Notes: generated from the sequence alone by a model not told the origin. Positions 1-9,942 are shown, counted from the first letter of the stretch. The stretch is 64,000 nt of DNA from Streptomyces fradiae ATCC 10745 = DSM 40063 (GCF_008704425.1 NZ_CP023696.1:62001-126000); one strand, 5' to 3'. A program made the numbers and translations.

Positions 1-18
1 TTCGAGAGGACACCCCCC

Positions 19-2292
19 ATGCGTCTCGCAACCGCTCTTGCCCCGGTCGCGTTGGCCGGCATCATCGCGTCCGGCGTCTCCCCGCCCGTGACCGCGGCCT
101 CCGCGGTCGGGCCGGCCCTGACCGTCGACGCCACCGCGGCCGGGCATCCCATCAGCCCGTACGTCTACGGCATGAACTTCGCCGACCAGGGCCTGGCGGC
201 GGACCTTCGCCTGCCGCTCCACCGCTGGGGCGGCAACCACACCACCCGCTACAACTTCCGCGCCGACACCACCAACCGCGCCTCGGACTGGTACTTCGAG
301 AACATCCCCAACGACAACCCCGACCCCGGCAGCCTGCCGAACGGCTCGGAGACGGACCGCTTCGTCGAGCGGAACCGGGCGACCGGCACCGAGACGATCC
401 TGACCGTGCCCCTGCTCGGCCGGGTCGCCAAGGACCGGTCCAGGGCGTGCGCCTTCAGCGTGGGCAAGTACGGGCCGCAGCAGTCCGCCGACCCCTGGGC
501 GCCGGACTGCGGCAACGGCAGGAGGCCGGACGGCACCCCCATCACCGGCAACGACCCCGCCGACACCAGCGTCGAGGTGGGGCCGCAGTACGTGACCGAC
601 TGGATCGACCACCTCAAGAGCCGCTACGGCGGCGCGGCCGACGGAGGGGTGCGGTTCTACAACCTGGACAACGAGCCGGACCTGTGGCACTCCACGCACC
701 GCGACGTCCGCCGCGAAGGGGTGGGGTACGACGAGCTGCGCGACCTCACCTACCGGTACGCGGCGGCCGTCAAGGCCGCCGATCCCGGCGCCGAGACCCT
801 GGGGCCGGTCGGCTGGGGACTGAACTCGGTGCTCTACTCGGGACTCGACCAGGACGTGTGCGGCCGGACGGGCTGCTGGAGCAACCCACCCGACCGGGCG
901 GCCCACGGCGGCCAGGACCTGGGCCCGTGGTACCTGGACCAGATGCGCGCCTACGAGAGGGAGCACGGCACCCGGATCCTGGACTACTTCGACATCCACC
1001 TGTACCCACAGCAGGCGGGAGTGCACGACGAGGAGGCGGGCGACGCCGCCACGCAGGAACGAAGGCTGCGCTCCACGCGGCAGCTGTGGGACCCGACGTA
1101 CGTCGACGAGAGCTGGATCAACCGCCCGGTCCGGATGATCCCCCGGATGCGCGAGCTGGTCGACGACCACTACCCCGGCACCAAGCTCGCCATGACCGAG
1201 TACAGCTGGGGTGCCCACGGACACATCAACGGCGCCCTGGCGCAGGCCGACGTCCTGGGCATCTTCGGCCGGGAGCGCATGGACCTGGCCTCGCTGTGGA
1301 CCGCGCCGGAAAGCGACGAACCGGTGGCGCACGCCTTCCGCGTCTACCGCGACTACGACGGCGAGGGCGGCGCGTTCGGGGAGACCTCACTCCCCGCGGT
1401 CAGCGAGGACCAGGACCGGCTCGCCGTGTACGCGGCCCGCCGCGCCTCCGACGGCGCCCTGACCGTGGTGGTGGTCAACAAGAGCGGCACCGACCTCACC
1501 AGCCCCGTCGAGATCAGGGGCGCCGGCACCGGCACGGCCGAGGTCCACCGCTACAGCGCCCGGCACCTCGACGGCATCGTCCGCGAGGCCGACCAGGCCG
1601 TCACGGCCGGCGCGTTCACGACCGGCTTCCCCGCCGCCTCCATCACCCACCTCGTCCTGCCCCCGGCCGGAGGCGGCGCGGACACCGAGGCGCCCACCGC
1701 ACCGGGCGAACCCACCGCGTCGGACGTCGCGGCCGACCGCGTCGCCCTCTCCTGGCCGGCGTCCACGGACGACACCGGCGTCACCGGCTACGACGTGTAC
1801 CGGCTCGACGGCGCGGGTCCCGTCAAGGTCGCCGAGACCGGGACGACCTCCCACACCGTCACCTCGCTGAAGGCGGACACCGCGTACACCTTCGCCGTCA
1901 GGGCCCGTGACGCCGCCGGCAACGTCTCACCGGCCTCGCCCGGCGTCACCGTGCGCACGGCGGCCGGCACCGACCGGCGGTGCAGGATCGGCTACACCGT
2001 GGCCGACCACTGGCCCGGCGGGTTCACCGCCGACGTCAAGATCACCAACACCGGGGGCAAGCCGGTCGACGGCTGGCGTCTGACCTGGGACTTCACGGAC
2101 GGGCAACGCGTCGACCAGGGCTGGTCCGCCCAGTGGAGCCAGCAGGGCACCACCGTCACCGCGCGGGACCTGGGGTGGAACGCGCGGCTCGCGCCGGGCG
2201 CCTCCACCACCATCGGCTTCACCGGCGGCCGCGCCGCGGAGGGCCCCGCACCCACCGCCTTCGCCCTCAACGGTCAGCCCTGCGGCACCTGA
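19..2292 (+). CDS. Secreted GH44 endoglucanase with Fn3 and CBM2 domains
   Basis: A secreted multidomain glycoside hydrolase of 757 aa. A signal peptide covers about residues 1-26 (ending near VTAAS). The catalytic module, about 30-550, has the family 44 pattern LHRWGGN followed by TTRYNF and DWYFEN; the likely acid/base is Glu219 in LDNEPDLW and the nucleophile Glu394 in MTEYSWG. A fibronectin type III domain follows (about 561-650). A family 2 carbohydrate-binding module runs from Cys655 to the C-terminus, with a conserved terminal cysteine and surface Trp residues. GH44 enzymes are known to cut beta-1,4-glucan and xyloglucan; use on plant biomass outside the cell is inferred. The ATG lies 8 nt after GAGAGGA. 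It stands alone as far as the window shows. Confidence 0.93.
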   Translation: MRLATALAPVALAGIIASGVSPPVTAASAVGPALTVDATAAGHPISPYVYGMNFADQGLAADLRLPLHRWGGNHTTRYNFRADTTNRASDWYFENIPNDNPDPGSLPNGSETDRFVERNRATGTETILTVPLLGRVAKDRSRACAFSVGKYGPQQSADPWAPDCGNGRRPDGTPITGNDPADTSVEVGPQYVTDWIDHLKSRYGGAADGGVRFYNLDNEPDLWHSTHRDVRREGVGYDELRDLTYRYAAAVKAADPGAETLGPVGWGLNSVLYSGLDQDVCGRTGCWSNPPDRAAHGGQDLGPWYLDQMRAYEREHGTRILDYFDIHLYPQQAGVHDEEAGDAATQERRLRSTRQLWDPTYVDESWINRPVRMIPRMRELVDDHYPGTKLAMTEYSWGAHGHINGALAQADVLGIFGRERMDLASLWTAPESDEPVAHAFRVYRDYDGEGGAFGETSLPAVSEDQDRLAVYAARRASDGALTVVVVNKSGTDLTSPVEIRGAGTGTAEVHRYSARHLDGIVREADQAVTAGAFTTGFPAASITHLVLPPAGGGADTEAPTAPGEPTASDVAADRVALSWPASTDDTGVTGYDVYRLDGAGPVKVAETGTTSHTVTSLKADTAYTFAVRARDAAGNVSPASPGVTVRTAAGTDRRCRIGYTVADHWPGGFTADVKITNTGGKPVDGWRLTWDFTDGQRVDQGWSAQWSQQGTTVTARDLGWNARLAPGASTTIGFTGGRAAEGPAPTAFALNGQPCGT

Positions 2293-2506
2293 CCTGAGGG
2301 ACACCGCGCGGCACCGGGCCGAAGCGGCCACCGGCGGCCCCGGGTCCGAACGTGGGCCCGGGGCGATCCGCAGTGGCCGGTCACGGCATCGGGAACGGCG
2401 GGGTGCCGTCCATCGCGCGCAGCAGGTCTGCGGCGGCCGGAGCGGCTTACGTCCCACCCGCCGCTCCGCACCGTGGTCCGTGCTTCCGGCCGGCTCCCGG
2501 GCGCCG

Positions 2507-3259
2507 TCAGTGCGCCGCGCCGGGCGGGGCGAGGACGCAGAACTCGTGGCCCTCCGGGTCGGCGAGGACGGTCCACGGGACGTCGCCCTGGCCGAGGTCC
2601 AGGTCGGTGGCGCCGAGCGTCCGCAGCCGGGTCACCTCCGCGGCCCCGTCGGCGCCCGGGCGCGGCATCAGGTCCAGGTGCACGCGGTCCGGCACGGTCT
2701 TCGCGCCGGGTGACCGCAGGAACTCCAGGTACGGGCCGGTGCCCTCGGCCGAACGCAGCACCGCGAGGTCGTCCGTCACCCGGTGCGGGGTCCAGTCCAG
2801 CGCCGAGGCCCAGAAGCGCGCCATGGCCCGCGGATCGAGGCAGTCGACCACCAGGGCGGCGACGGGCCCGGTGTCCCGGTAGACGTCCCTGGGCTCCAGC
2901 ACGCAGAACTCGTTGCCCTCCGGGTCGGCCAGGACCGTCCACGGGACGTCGCCCTGGCCGATCCGGACGGGCGTCGCCCCGCGCGCCCGCAGGCGTGCGG
3001 TCAGCTCCGCCTGGTGGGACGGGGAGGTCGTGGCCAGGTCGAGGTGCATCCGGTTCTTCGCCGCCGTCTTGGGTTCCGGGACGGGCACGACGTCGATCCC
3101 GACGGCGACCGGGTCCGGCCACACCATGGTGTCGCCGGGGCCCACGTAGACCGTCGTACCGGGGCGGTGGGAGCGCCAGCCGAGCGCCTCCGCCCAGAAG
3201 TCGCCGACCGCCGGGGCGTCGACCGCCTTGATGTTCACCTGAACCGGTCGCAGTGCCAT
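2507..3259 (-). CDS. Tandem VOC (glyoxalase/bleomycin-resistance fold) protein
   Basis: A 250-aa cytosolic protein made of two vicinal-oxygen-chelate domains, about residues 1-120 and 125-250. Both halves end with the same block (GQGDVPWTVLADPEGNEFCVL and a near copy with HEFCVL), so this is an internal duplication. Other shared marks are HLDL and the opening VNIKAVDAP. Domains of this kind in Streptomyces are usually annotated as VOC family or glyoxalase-like proteins; the substrate cannot be read from sequence. The ATG start sits at the beginning of the first domain. It converges with the cellulase gene, 214 bp away. Confidence 0.85.
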   Translation of the reverse strand: MALRPVQVNIKAVDAPAVGDFWAEALGWRSHRPGTTVYVGPGDTMVWPDPVAVGIDVVPVPEPKTAAKNRMHLDLATTSPSHQAELTARLRARGATPVRIGQGDVPWTVLADPEGNEFCVLEPRDVYRDTGPVAALVVDCLDPRAMARFWASALDWTPHRVTDDLAVLRSAEGTGPYLEFLRSPGAKTVPDRVHLDLMPRPGADGAAEVTRLRTLGATDLDLGQGDVPWTVLADPEGHEFCVLAPPGAAH

Positions 3260-3310
3260 GCCGCGATCCTACGCAGCCGCTCCTTCGCCGGCGCACGAGG
3301 CGGCCCGTCC

Positions 3311-3373
3311 ACCGCGGTCGTACACGGGGCGCACCGCGGTCGTACGGGGGGCACCGCCGTCCTACGGGGCCGC
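3311..3373. repeat. Three imperfect ~21-bp tandem repeats
   Basis: Three consecutive units begin ACCGCGGTCGTAC (twice) and ACCGCCGTCCTAC, each continuing into a G-rich tail. They lie in the spacer between the divergent VOC and VWA genes. They could be a slippage product or a regulatory array; nothing in the sequence decides this. Confidence 0.6.
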
Positions 3374-3478
3374 CCGCCCGCCGCGGGTCGGCGCCGGGGC
3401 CGATTGTCAGTGGCGGGTGGCACGGTGGAGGCATCCGCTCGGGACAACGGGTCGGAACAACGAGGGGGGACCACAGTC

Positions 3479-4519
3479 GTGTCCGGAAGCCAGAACTACA
3501 TCAACCACGTCGCTCTCGTGCTGGACGCCAGCTCGTCCATGTCGCACCTGAGCCGCAAGGTCGTCGACGTGGCGGACCAGCAGATCGCCTACCTGGCGCG
3601 CCGGTCGCAGGAGCTCGACCAGGAGACGCGTGTCACGGTCTACGTCTTCGCCGACAAGGTGGAGTGCGTCATCTACGACAAGGACGTGCTGCGGATGCCG
3701 TCGCTGAAGCAGTTGTACCGGGTCGGAGGGATGACGGCGCTGCTGGCGGCGACGCTGAAGTCGCAAGCCGAGCTGGCGCAGACGGCCCAGCTCTACGGTG
3801 ACCACAGCTTCCTGACGTTCGTCCTGACCGACGGCCAGGAGAACGCGAGCCACCGCGCCCCCGGCGCGCCGAGCAGGGACCCGCGCGAGCTGGTGGGCGC
3901 CGTGGCGGGGTTGATCGCCACTCAGCAGGACAACTGGACGCTGGCCGTCCTGGTGCCGGACCAGATGGGCAAGCGCGAGGCCATGCAGTGCGGCTTCCCG
4001 AAGGACAACATCGCCGTCTGGGACGCCACGAGCACCCAGGGGCTGGAGGAGGCCGGGCAGGTCATCCAGCTGGCCACGGAGAAGTTCATGGTGGGGCGCG
4101 CCAAGGGCATCCGGGGGTCGCGTGCGGTGTTCTCCACCGGTGCGGACGCGGTCAACAAGGACACCATCGCGGCGGCCGGTCTCACTCCGGTGGACCCCTC
4201 CGCGTACGAGCTGCTTCCGGTGACGCGGGACGCGGCGATCCGGGAGTGGGTCGTCGAGTGCGGGCGGACCTACCGGACGGGCGGCGCGTTCTACCAGCTG
4301 AGCAAGTCGGAGAAGGTGCAGGCGCGCAAGCGGATAGCGGTGCTGAAGAAGAAGACGGACCGGGTGTACGCGGGACCCGAGGCACGTGCGCTGCTGGGCC
4401 TTCCGGACGTGGAGGTCCGCGTCAAGCCGGACCACAACGACGACTTCACGATCTTCGTGCAGAGCACCAGTGTGAACCGGAAGCTCGTGACCGGTACGCG
4501 GCTGCTGCTGATGAGCTGA
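3479..4519 (+). CDS. VWA domain protein (TerY/YfbK-like, cytosolic)
   Basis: A 346-aa protein whose N-terminal ~210 residues form a von Willebrand factor A domain. The metal-ion-dependent adhesion motif DASSSMS is at about residues 14-20, with GGMTALL as the threonine loop and VLTDGQENAS as the third metal-loop strand. No signal peptide or membrane span is seen, so it should act inside the cell. The C-terminal ~130 residues (RTYRTGGAFYQLSKSEKVQARKR region, then VEVRVKPDHND) match no domain I recognise. The GTG start follows GAGGGGGG at a good distance; an in-frame extension upstream is possible but has shadow-like composition. Role unknown; VWA proteins usually scaffold protein complexes. Confidence 0.85.
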   Translation: MSGSQNYINHVALVLDASSSMSHLSRKVVDVADQQIAYLARRSQELDQETRVTVYVFADKVECVIYDKDVLRMPSLKQLYRVGGMTALLAATLKSQAELAQTAQLYGDHSFLTFVLTDGQENASHRAPGAPSRDPRELVGAVAGLIATQQDNWTLAVLVPDQMGKREAMQCGFPKDNIAVWDATSTQGLEEAGQVIQLATEKFMVGRAKGIRGSRAVFSTGADAVNKDTIAAAGLTPVDPSAYELLPVTRDAAIREWVVECGRTYRTGGAFYQLSKSEKVQARKRIAVLKKKTDRVYAGPEARALLGLPDVEVRVKPDHNDDFTIFVQSTSVNRKLVTGTRLLLMS

Positions 4520-4847
4520 AGGCGCGGCGCGGGTGCCGGCGGGCCGTGCTCTCCACGGGAGCCGGGGGCGCACCTGCGGGCCTCCGGCGGCCTCGCGGCG
4601 GGTGGGCGGTGCGTCGACGTGGTGCCCCGGTGCGCGGTGGGGCCGCCTGGCCGGGCGGGCGGTGTCCACGATCGCGCCACCCGGGGCACGGGCCGGTGGG
4701 GGCTTTCCCGGTTGCATCCGTGCCGTACGGGCACCCGCCAAGGGGCGCCCCGGCAGGGCTCACCGTACGGGCGGAGCCCGGCGCGGGTGCCGGAGCGGAC
4801 CGCGGGCCGCCGGTTGCGGGCCGCGCCGGGTGGCGCGACCCGCAGGA
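4520..4847. other. Intergenic region, no gene seen
   Basis: About 330 bp between the VWA gene and the CstR-type operators. Long open frames here are readthrough of neighbouring frames. I see no convincing start site, RNA gene or repeat. Confidence 0.5.
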
Positions 4848-4864
4848 ATACCCCCTTGGGTACT
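4848..4864. promoter_or_regulatory. CstR/CsoR-type operator, site 1
   Basis: The palindrome TACCCCCTTGGGTA (4849-4862) matches the TACCCC-N-GGGGTA class bound by CsoR/CstR repressors. It lies 62 bp before the start of the CstB-like gene, and a CstR-type regulator is encoded 3 kb downstream. Binding is inferred. Confidence 0.75.
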
Positions 4865-4883
4865 CCTGTTACGCTGGCGGGAA

Positions 4884-4899
4884 ATACCCCAGGGGGTAC
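4884..4899. promoter_or_regulatory. CstR/CsoR-type operator, site 2
   Basis: The palindrome TACCCCAGGGGGTA (4885-4898) is a second copy of the same operator type. Its start is 36 bp, between three and four helical turns, after site 1. It ends 25 bp before the GTG start and 12 bp before the GAGGAG ribosome binding site. Two such sites would allow cooperative repression across the promoter. Confidence 0.78.
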
Positions 4900-4923
4900 A
4901 TCGCTTTCTCGAGGAGTACGGTC

Positions 4924-6300
4924 GTGTTCTTCGTCGACACACTGGAGCTGGAAGGCCTCGGCAACCGCAGCTATCTGGCCGGTGGGGCCGGGGGCGCGGT
5001 GGTGGTGGACCCTCCCCGCGACGTCGACCGGGTCATCGCAGCGGCGGCCCGGCGCGGGGTGCGCATCGCCCTCGTGGCCGAGACCCATGTGCACAACGAC
5101 TACATCACCGGCGGTCTGGAGCTCGCCCGCCTGACCGGGGCCCGCTACCTGGTGCCGGCCGCGGCCACGGTCGCGTACGCCCGCGTCCCGGTCGCCGACG
5201 GCGACACCTTCCCCGTGGACGAGGGCCTGGTGCTGCGGGCGATCGCCACCCCCGGTCACACCCCGCACCACACCTCGTACGTCCTGGAGGACGGCGGCCG
5301 TGCGGGCGCGGCGTTCACCGGCGGGTCGCTGCTGATCGGCACCGTGGGCCGGCCCGACCTGGTGGAGCCGCGGCTGACCGAGCGGCTGGCGCGCGCCCAG
5401 CACGCCTCCGCCCACCGCCTCGCCGACGAGCTGGACGACGACGTCCCGGTGCACCCCACGCACGGGTTCGGCAGCTTCTGCTCCTCGGCGCAGTCCGAGG
5501 GGGACGCGACGACGATCGGCAGGGAGCGCCGGCACAACGACGCGCTCACCCGGGACGTGGACGCCTTCGTCGCCGATCTGCTCGCCGGACTGGACGACGT
5601 CCCCGCCTACTACGCGCACATGGGCCCCGCGAACGCCGCCGGACCTGCGCCCGTCGACCTCACCCCGCCGCGGCCCGCCGACGCCGAGGAGATCGCCGCC
5701 CGGCTGGCCGCCGGGGAGTGGGTGGTGGACCTGCGCAACCGGGTCGCCTTCGCCGAGGGCCATGTGGCCGGGGCGTTCAACTTCGAGGGCGAGGAGAAGC
5801 TGGCCACGTACCTGGCCTGGCTGGTCCCCTGGGGCAAGCCCGTGACGCTGCTGGCAGAGACCTCCGGGCAGGTCGCCGACGCGCAGCGGGAGCTGGCACG
5901 GGTCGGCATCGACCGTCCGGCCGCCGCCGCCACGGGCGATCCGGCCGCCTGGGTGCGGGAGGGCGAGCGGCTCGCCTCCTTCCCCCGCGCCCGTTTCGCC
6001 GACCTCGCCGGCGCGCGGGAGCGCGGCGGCGTCGTCGTGCTGGACGTCCGGCGCGACCGCGAGCGCGAGGCGGACGGCTTCGTCGACGGCTCGGTCCACA
6101 TACCGGTCCACGAACTGCCCCGGCGCACCGGTGAGGTGCCGGACGGGGTGGTGTGGGTGCACTGCGCCGGCGGGGCGCGGGCCGCGATCGCCGCCTCCCT
6201 GCTCGACGCCGCGGGGCGGGACGTGGTCGCCGTCGACGACGGTTTCGGCGCCGCCGCCGACGCGGGCCTGCGCCTGCGCCGGCCCGCGGACGCCCGCTGA
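4924..6300 (+). CDS. CstB-like persulfide dioxygenase-rhodanese fusion
   Basis: A 458-aa three-part enzyme. Residues about 1-230 are a metallo-beta-lactamase-fold persulfide dioxygenase with THVHND (His55, His57, Asp59), GHTPHHTSY and PTHGFGSFC. Residues about 245-340 are a rhodanese-like domain with LLAETSG where the catalytic loop should be, so it lacks the cysteine. Residues about 350-458 are a complete rhodanese with Cys414 in HCAGGAR. This order and length match staphylococcal CstB (about 444 aa), which oxidises persulfides and transfers sulfane sulfur to sulfite to give thiosulfate. The GTG start follows GAGGAG by 7 nt; two CstR-type operators precede it. It leads a three-gene operon. 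CstB-like chemistry is inferred from the architecture. Confidence 0.88.
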   Translation: MFFVDTLELEGLGNRSYLAGGAGGAVVVDPPRDVDRVIAAAARRGVRIALVAETHVHNDYITGGLELARLTGARYLVPAAATVAYARVPVADGDTFPVDEGLVLRAIATPGHTPHHTSYVLEDGGRAGAAFTGGSLLIGTVGRPDLVEPRLTERLARAQHASAHRLADELDDDVPVHPTHGFGSFCSSAQSEGDATTIGRERRHNDALTRDVDAFVADLLAGLDDVPAYYAHMGPANAAGPAPVDLTPPRPADAEEIAARLAAGEWVVDLRNRVAFAEGHVAGAFNFEGEEKLATYLAWLVPWGKPVTLLAETSGQVADAQRELARVGIDRPAAAATGDPAAWVREGERLASFPRARFADLAGARERGGVVVLDVRRDREREADGFVDGSVHIPVHELPRRTGEVPDGVVWVHCAGGARAAIAASLLDAAGRDVVAVDDGFGAAADAGLRLRRPADAR

Positions 6301-6344
6301 CGATCCGGTCGCCATCCCCGACACCCCGAAAGTGATGATCCACG

Positions 6345-6707
6345 ATGTTCACGCTCTTCCGCCGCGGATCCGGCCGCCTCACGCCTCGCCAGGCCCACGA
6401 ACAGGCCGGTGAAGGGCGGTCCGTGCTGCTCGACGTCCGCGAGGCGGCGGAGTGGGCGGCCGGGCACGCGCCCGGCGCGCTGCACCTGCCGCTGAGCCGC
6501 CTCCAGGAGGGGGCCGCGCTGCCCGAGGCCGCGCGGGGCCGGCCGGTGGTGGCGATCTGCCGCTCCGGCAACCGGTCGCGTACGGCCGCCCGCCTCCTCG
6601 CCGCGCGCGGCCTCGAGGCCACGGACGTCGAGGGCGGCATGATCGCCTGGGCGCGCGAGGGCCTGCCGGTCGCCGGGGGGCGCGGCGGCAGCGGTGTCGT
6701 CCGTTGA
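6345..6707 (+). CDS. Single-domain rhodanese sulfurtransferase
   Basis: A 120-aa cytosolic rhodanese covering one complete domain. It has LLDVREAAEWAAGHAPGA at the N-terminal side and the six-residue active loop CRSGNRS with Cys72 as the persulfide-carrying residue; GGMIAWAREGLPV is the usual C-terminal signature. It follows the CstB-like gene by 44 bp and overlaps the exporter gene by 4 bp, so the three are co-transcribed. It probably moves sulfane sulfur between low-molecular-weight thiols and the fusion enzyme, as CstA or GlpE-type proteins do; the precise acceptor is unknown. Confidence 0.9.
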   Translation: MFTLFRRGSGRLTPRQAHEQAGEGRSVLLDVREAAEWAAGHAPGALHLPLSRLQEGAALPEAARGRPVVAICRSGNRSRTAARLLAARGLEATDVEGGMIAWAREGLPVAGGRGGSGVVR

Positions 6708-7453
6708 GCACACTGATCCTGGCACTGGCGGCCGGGGCGGTCGTCGGGCTCGCGCTGGGCGCGCTCGGCGGGGGCGGAAGCGTCCTGGCCGTGCCCGCGC
6801 TGATCTACCTGCTGGGCTTCGATCCGGTCGACGCGACCACCGCGAGCCTCGTCATCGTCACGGTGACCTCGCTGACCGCCCTGTACGGCCACGCCCGCGC
6901 CGGGAACGTGCGGTGGAAGGCGGGCGCCCTGTTCGCGGCGGCCGGGCTGCTGCCCGCCGCCGCTGCCGGGGCCGCCGCCTCACGGCTGCCCCAGCCGGTG
7001 CTCACCGCCGCGTTCGCCGTCGTCGCCGGGGTCGCCGCGGCGGGCATGCTGCGCCCCGCCCGTGCGGAAGGCGAGCGGACGGCGGCCGTACGGCCGGCGC
7101 GGGCGGCAGGGGCCGGCGCGGGGCTCGGCGCCCTCACGGGGCTGCTGGGCGTGGGTGGCGGCTTCCTCGCCGTGCCCGCGCTCGTGACGGTGGTCTCCCT
7201 GGAGATGCGGGCCGCCGTCGGCACCAGCCTGCTGGTCATCTCGGCGAACTCCGTGGCGGCGCTCGCCGTGCGGGGCGCCGCCACGACCGGCGTCGAATGG
7301 GCGGTGGTCGGCCCGTTCGTCGCCGCGGCGGTCCTGGGCGCCCGCGACGGCAGGCGGCTGGCCGACCGGGTGAGCGGGGCCGCGCTGCGGCGGGTCTTCG
7401 CGTTCGCCCTGCTGGCGGTCGCCGCGTTCATGCTGGCGGACGCCCTCCTCTGA
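6704..7453 (+). CDS. TauE/SafE family sulfite exporter
   Basis: A 249-aa membrane protein with about eight hydrophobic segments. It shows the internal duplication typical of TauE/SafE: GALGGGGSVLAVPALIYLLG near the N-terminus and GLLGVGGGFLAVPALVTV in the middle. The start is taken as TTG at 6704, which overlaps the rhodanese stop as TTGA; no ATG or GTG is available in frame nearby. The family exports sulfite and other sulfur oxyanions. In cst-type operons a TauE protein removes the products of persulfide oxidation, which fits here. Its end is followed by a strong hairpin that also ends the convergent repressor gene. Confidence 0.87.
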   Translation: MSTLILALAAGAVVGLALGALGGGGSVLAVPALIYLLGFDPVDATTASLVIVTVTSLTALYGHARAGNVRWKAGALFAAAGLLPAAAAGAAASRLPQPVLTAAFAVVAGVAAAGMLRPARAEGERTAAVRPARAAGAGAGLGALTGLLGVGGGFLAVPALVTVVSLEMRAAVGTSLLVISANSVAALAVRGAATTGVEWAVVGPFVAAAVLGARDGRRLADRVSGAALRRVFAFALLAVAAFMLADALL

Positions 7454-7650
7454 CCGGGCGGCGGTCCGTGGGCGGCCGGGGCTTCGGACCCACCGCCCCC
7501 CGGAACCACCGGGCCCCGGCCTGCCGGGCCTCGCGCTGCCGGGTTTCGGAGTGCTCCGGGTGACCGGCGCCGTTCCCCGGAGTACTCCGGGCCCCGCGAG
7601 CGCTCCGGGCCCCGGCCGCCGCCCGCCCCGAGGGCGGCTCGGGGCTCCGC

Positions 7651-7679
7651 GCCCCGAGGGCCTCATGAGCCCTCGGGGC
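7651..7679. terminator. Bidirectional terminator between tauE-like and cstR-like genes
   Basis: An 11-bp perfect inverted repeat (GCCCCGAGGGC, 7-nt loop, GCCCTCGGGGC) lies between the convergent exporter and repressor genes. There is no U-tract, as is common for Streptomyces terminators. Confidence 0.75.
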
Positions 7680-7696
7680 CCGAGGCGGCGGGTCGT

Positions 7697-8188
<492 letters not shown>

Positions 8189-8302
8189 CTATCCGGTCAA
8201 GGCCCGCCCGCTCCCGGGAAGGTGCCCGGCGGGGGCCGGCCGACCGCCCCGCGCGGCAGGGCGGTCGGGGCGGGACGCGCCCCCCGTGGAAAGCTGAGCA
8301 CC

Positions 8303-9271
8303 GTGACGACGAACGCGGAGACGGACCCGAGGGCGGGCGGCGAACGGCTGCTGTACGGATGCATGGGGCTCGGCGGGAGCTGGGACACCACGGCGTACGG
8401 CGCGGCGGACATCGCGGCGGCCGAGGCCGCGGTGTCGGCGGCGCTGGACAGCGGCATCACGGTGTTCGACCACGCCGACATCTACCGGCACGGCAAGTCG
8501 GAGGCGGTGTTCGGCGAGGTCCTCGCCCGCGCGCCCGGCCTGCGCGAGCGGATCGTGGTGCAGACCAAGTGCGGGATCCGCCTGGGGGACGGCGACCGTC
8601 CGGGCATGTACGACCTGCGGGGCGAGACGATCGTACGGCGCGTGGAGGAGAGCCTGGCCCGTCTGCGCACCGACGTCGTCGACGTCCTGCTGCTGCACCG
8701 CCCGGACCCGCTGGCCGATCCCGAGGAGGTGGGCGGCGCCCTGATGTCCCTGCACCGTCAGAAGCTGGTGCGCCGGTTCGGGGTGTCCAACATGAGCGCC
8801 GCCCAGATCGCCGCGGTGCAGGCGCACCTCGACGTGCCCCTGGTCGCCAACCAGTTGGAGATGAGCCTGCACAGCAGGGACTGGCTGGAGTCGGGCGTGC
8901 TGGTGAACACGGCGCACGCCGCGTCCGTCGGTTTCCCGCACGGGACGCTGGAGCACTGCCGGGCGCACGGCATCCGGCTGCAGGCCTGGGGCGCGCTCGC
9001 GCGGGGCCGCTACACCGGTCTCCAGCAGACGCCCGCCGAGCAGGCGACGGCCCGGCTCGCCGCCTCGCTGGCGCGGGCCAAGGGCACCACGCCCGAGACG
9101 ATCCTGCTGTGGTGGCTGCGCAGGCACCCGGCCCGTATCGCCCCTGTCGTGGGCAGCGCGCGGCCGGAGCGCATCCGCGCCTGCGCCGACGCCGCCCGCC
9201 GCGAACCCGACCTCACCCACGAGGAGTGGTACACGCTCTGGATCACCGCGCGCGGCGCCGCACTGCCGTAG
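8303..9271 (+). CDS. Aldo/keto reductase (YdhF-like)
   Basis: A 322-aa cytosolic NADPH-dependent oxidoreductase of the aldo/keto reductase superfamily. Its marks are GLGGSWD near the start, the catalytic Asp-Tyr in FDHADIYRHGKSEAVFG, the catalytic Lys in VVQTKCGIR, the His in VLLLHRPDPLADPEEV, and PVVGSARPERI for the cofactor phosphate. The layout resembles the YdhF group of oxidoreductases. The GTG start at 8303 was chosen because the upstream extension has no family similarity; the ribosome site is only GGAAAG. Substrate unknown. Confidence 0.88.
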   Translation: MTTNAETDPRAGGERLLYGCMGLGGSWDTTAYGAADIAAAEAAVSAALDSGITVFDHADIYRHGKSEAVFGEVLARAPGLRERIVVQTKCGIRLGDGDRPGMYDLRGETIVRRVEESLARLRTDVVDVLLLHRPDPLADPEEVGGALMSLHRQKLVRRFGVSNMSAAQIAAVQAHLDVPLVANQLEMSLHSRDWLESGVLVNTAHAASVGFPHGTLEHCRAHGIRLQAWGALARGRYTGLQQTPAEQATARLAASLARAKGTTPETILLWWLRRHPARIAPVVGSARPERIRACADAARREPDLTHEEWYTLWITARGAALP

Positions 9272-9394
9272 ACCCGCCGGGCAGGGCCCCGGGCCGCGGC
9301 CCCTCCGGTCGCCGCGCCGCGCGGGCGGGGGCGGTCCCGCCGGGACGCCCCCGGACGTCCGGCGGGGGCGGAGGCGCCGGTAAGGTCGGCGACC

Positions 9395-9730
9395 GTGACC
9401 GTCGCGCGTTCCGCAGCCCTGTTCCTCGTCGCCGCCCTGTTCGAGATCGGCGGTGCCTGGCTGGTGTGGCAGGGCGTCCGGGAGCACCGGGGGTGGGTCT
9501 GGGTGGGCGCCGGGGCCGTCGCGCTGGGGCTGTACGGGCTGGTGGCCACCTTCCAGTCCGACGAGAACTTCGGACGGGTCCTCGCCGCGTACGGCGGGGT
9601 CTTCGTGGCGGGCTCCATCGCCTGGGGCATGGTCGCCGACGGCTACCGGCCCGACCGCTACGACGTGATCGGCGCCCTGGTGTGCCTCGCCGGGATGGCT
9701 GTGATCATGTACGCGCCGCGCGGCCACTGA
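9395..9730 (+). CDS. YnfA/UPF0060 family small membrane protein
   Basis: A 111-aa membrane protein with four hydrophobic helices. The first contains the family signature [19 protein letters not shown], and [22 protein letters not shown] closes the protein. The length is standard for UPF0060. The family resembles small multidrug resistance transporters, but its function is not settled. The GTG start begins right before the first helix. It follows the aldo/keto reductase by 123 bp. Confidence 0.9.
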   Translation: MTVARSAALFLVAALFEIGGAWLVWQGVREHRGWVWVGAGAVALGLYGLVATFQSDENFGRVLAAYGGVFVAGSIAWGMVADGYRPDRYDVIGALVCLAGMAVIMYAPRGH

Positions 9731-9942
9731 CCTGTCCCGTCCGAGCCGAGGCTCCGTCAGGAAGCCTGCCCCGCGGTCGTCTCGGGTCCGGCGGGGTGTG
9801 CCGGGGTGGGGCCGGGGTGGGGGCGGGCACGGCTGGATGGGTGCTCGTCAGAAATCGCTTCGTGTCGGATTGTCCGGTTATCCGGTGGTGCGCTTACGTT
9901 TCCGGTGAAGCCTTCCCCCCTTCCTCACCCGGGAGACAGAGC

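Noticed and set aside
447..1910. Long Arg/Pro/Gly-rich frame inside the cellulase gene
   Set aside because: It is a shadow frame: no domain, typical Arg-rich composition of the wrong frame, and it is fully covered by the GH44 gene.
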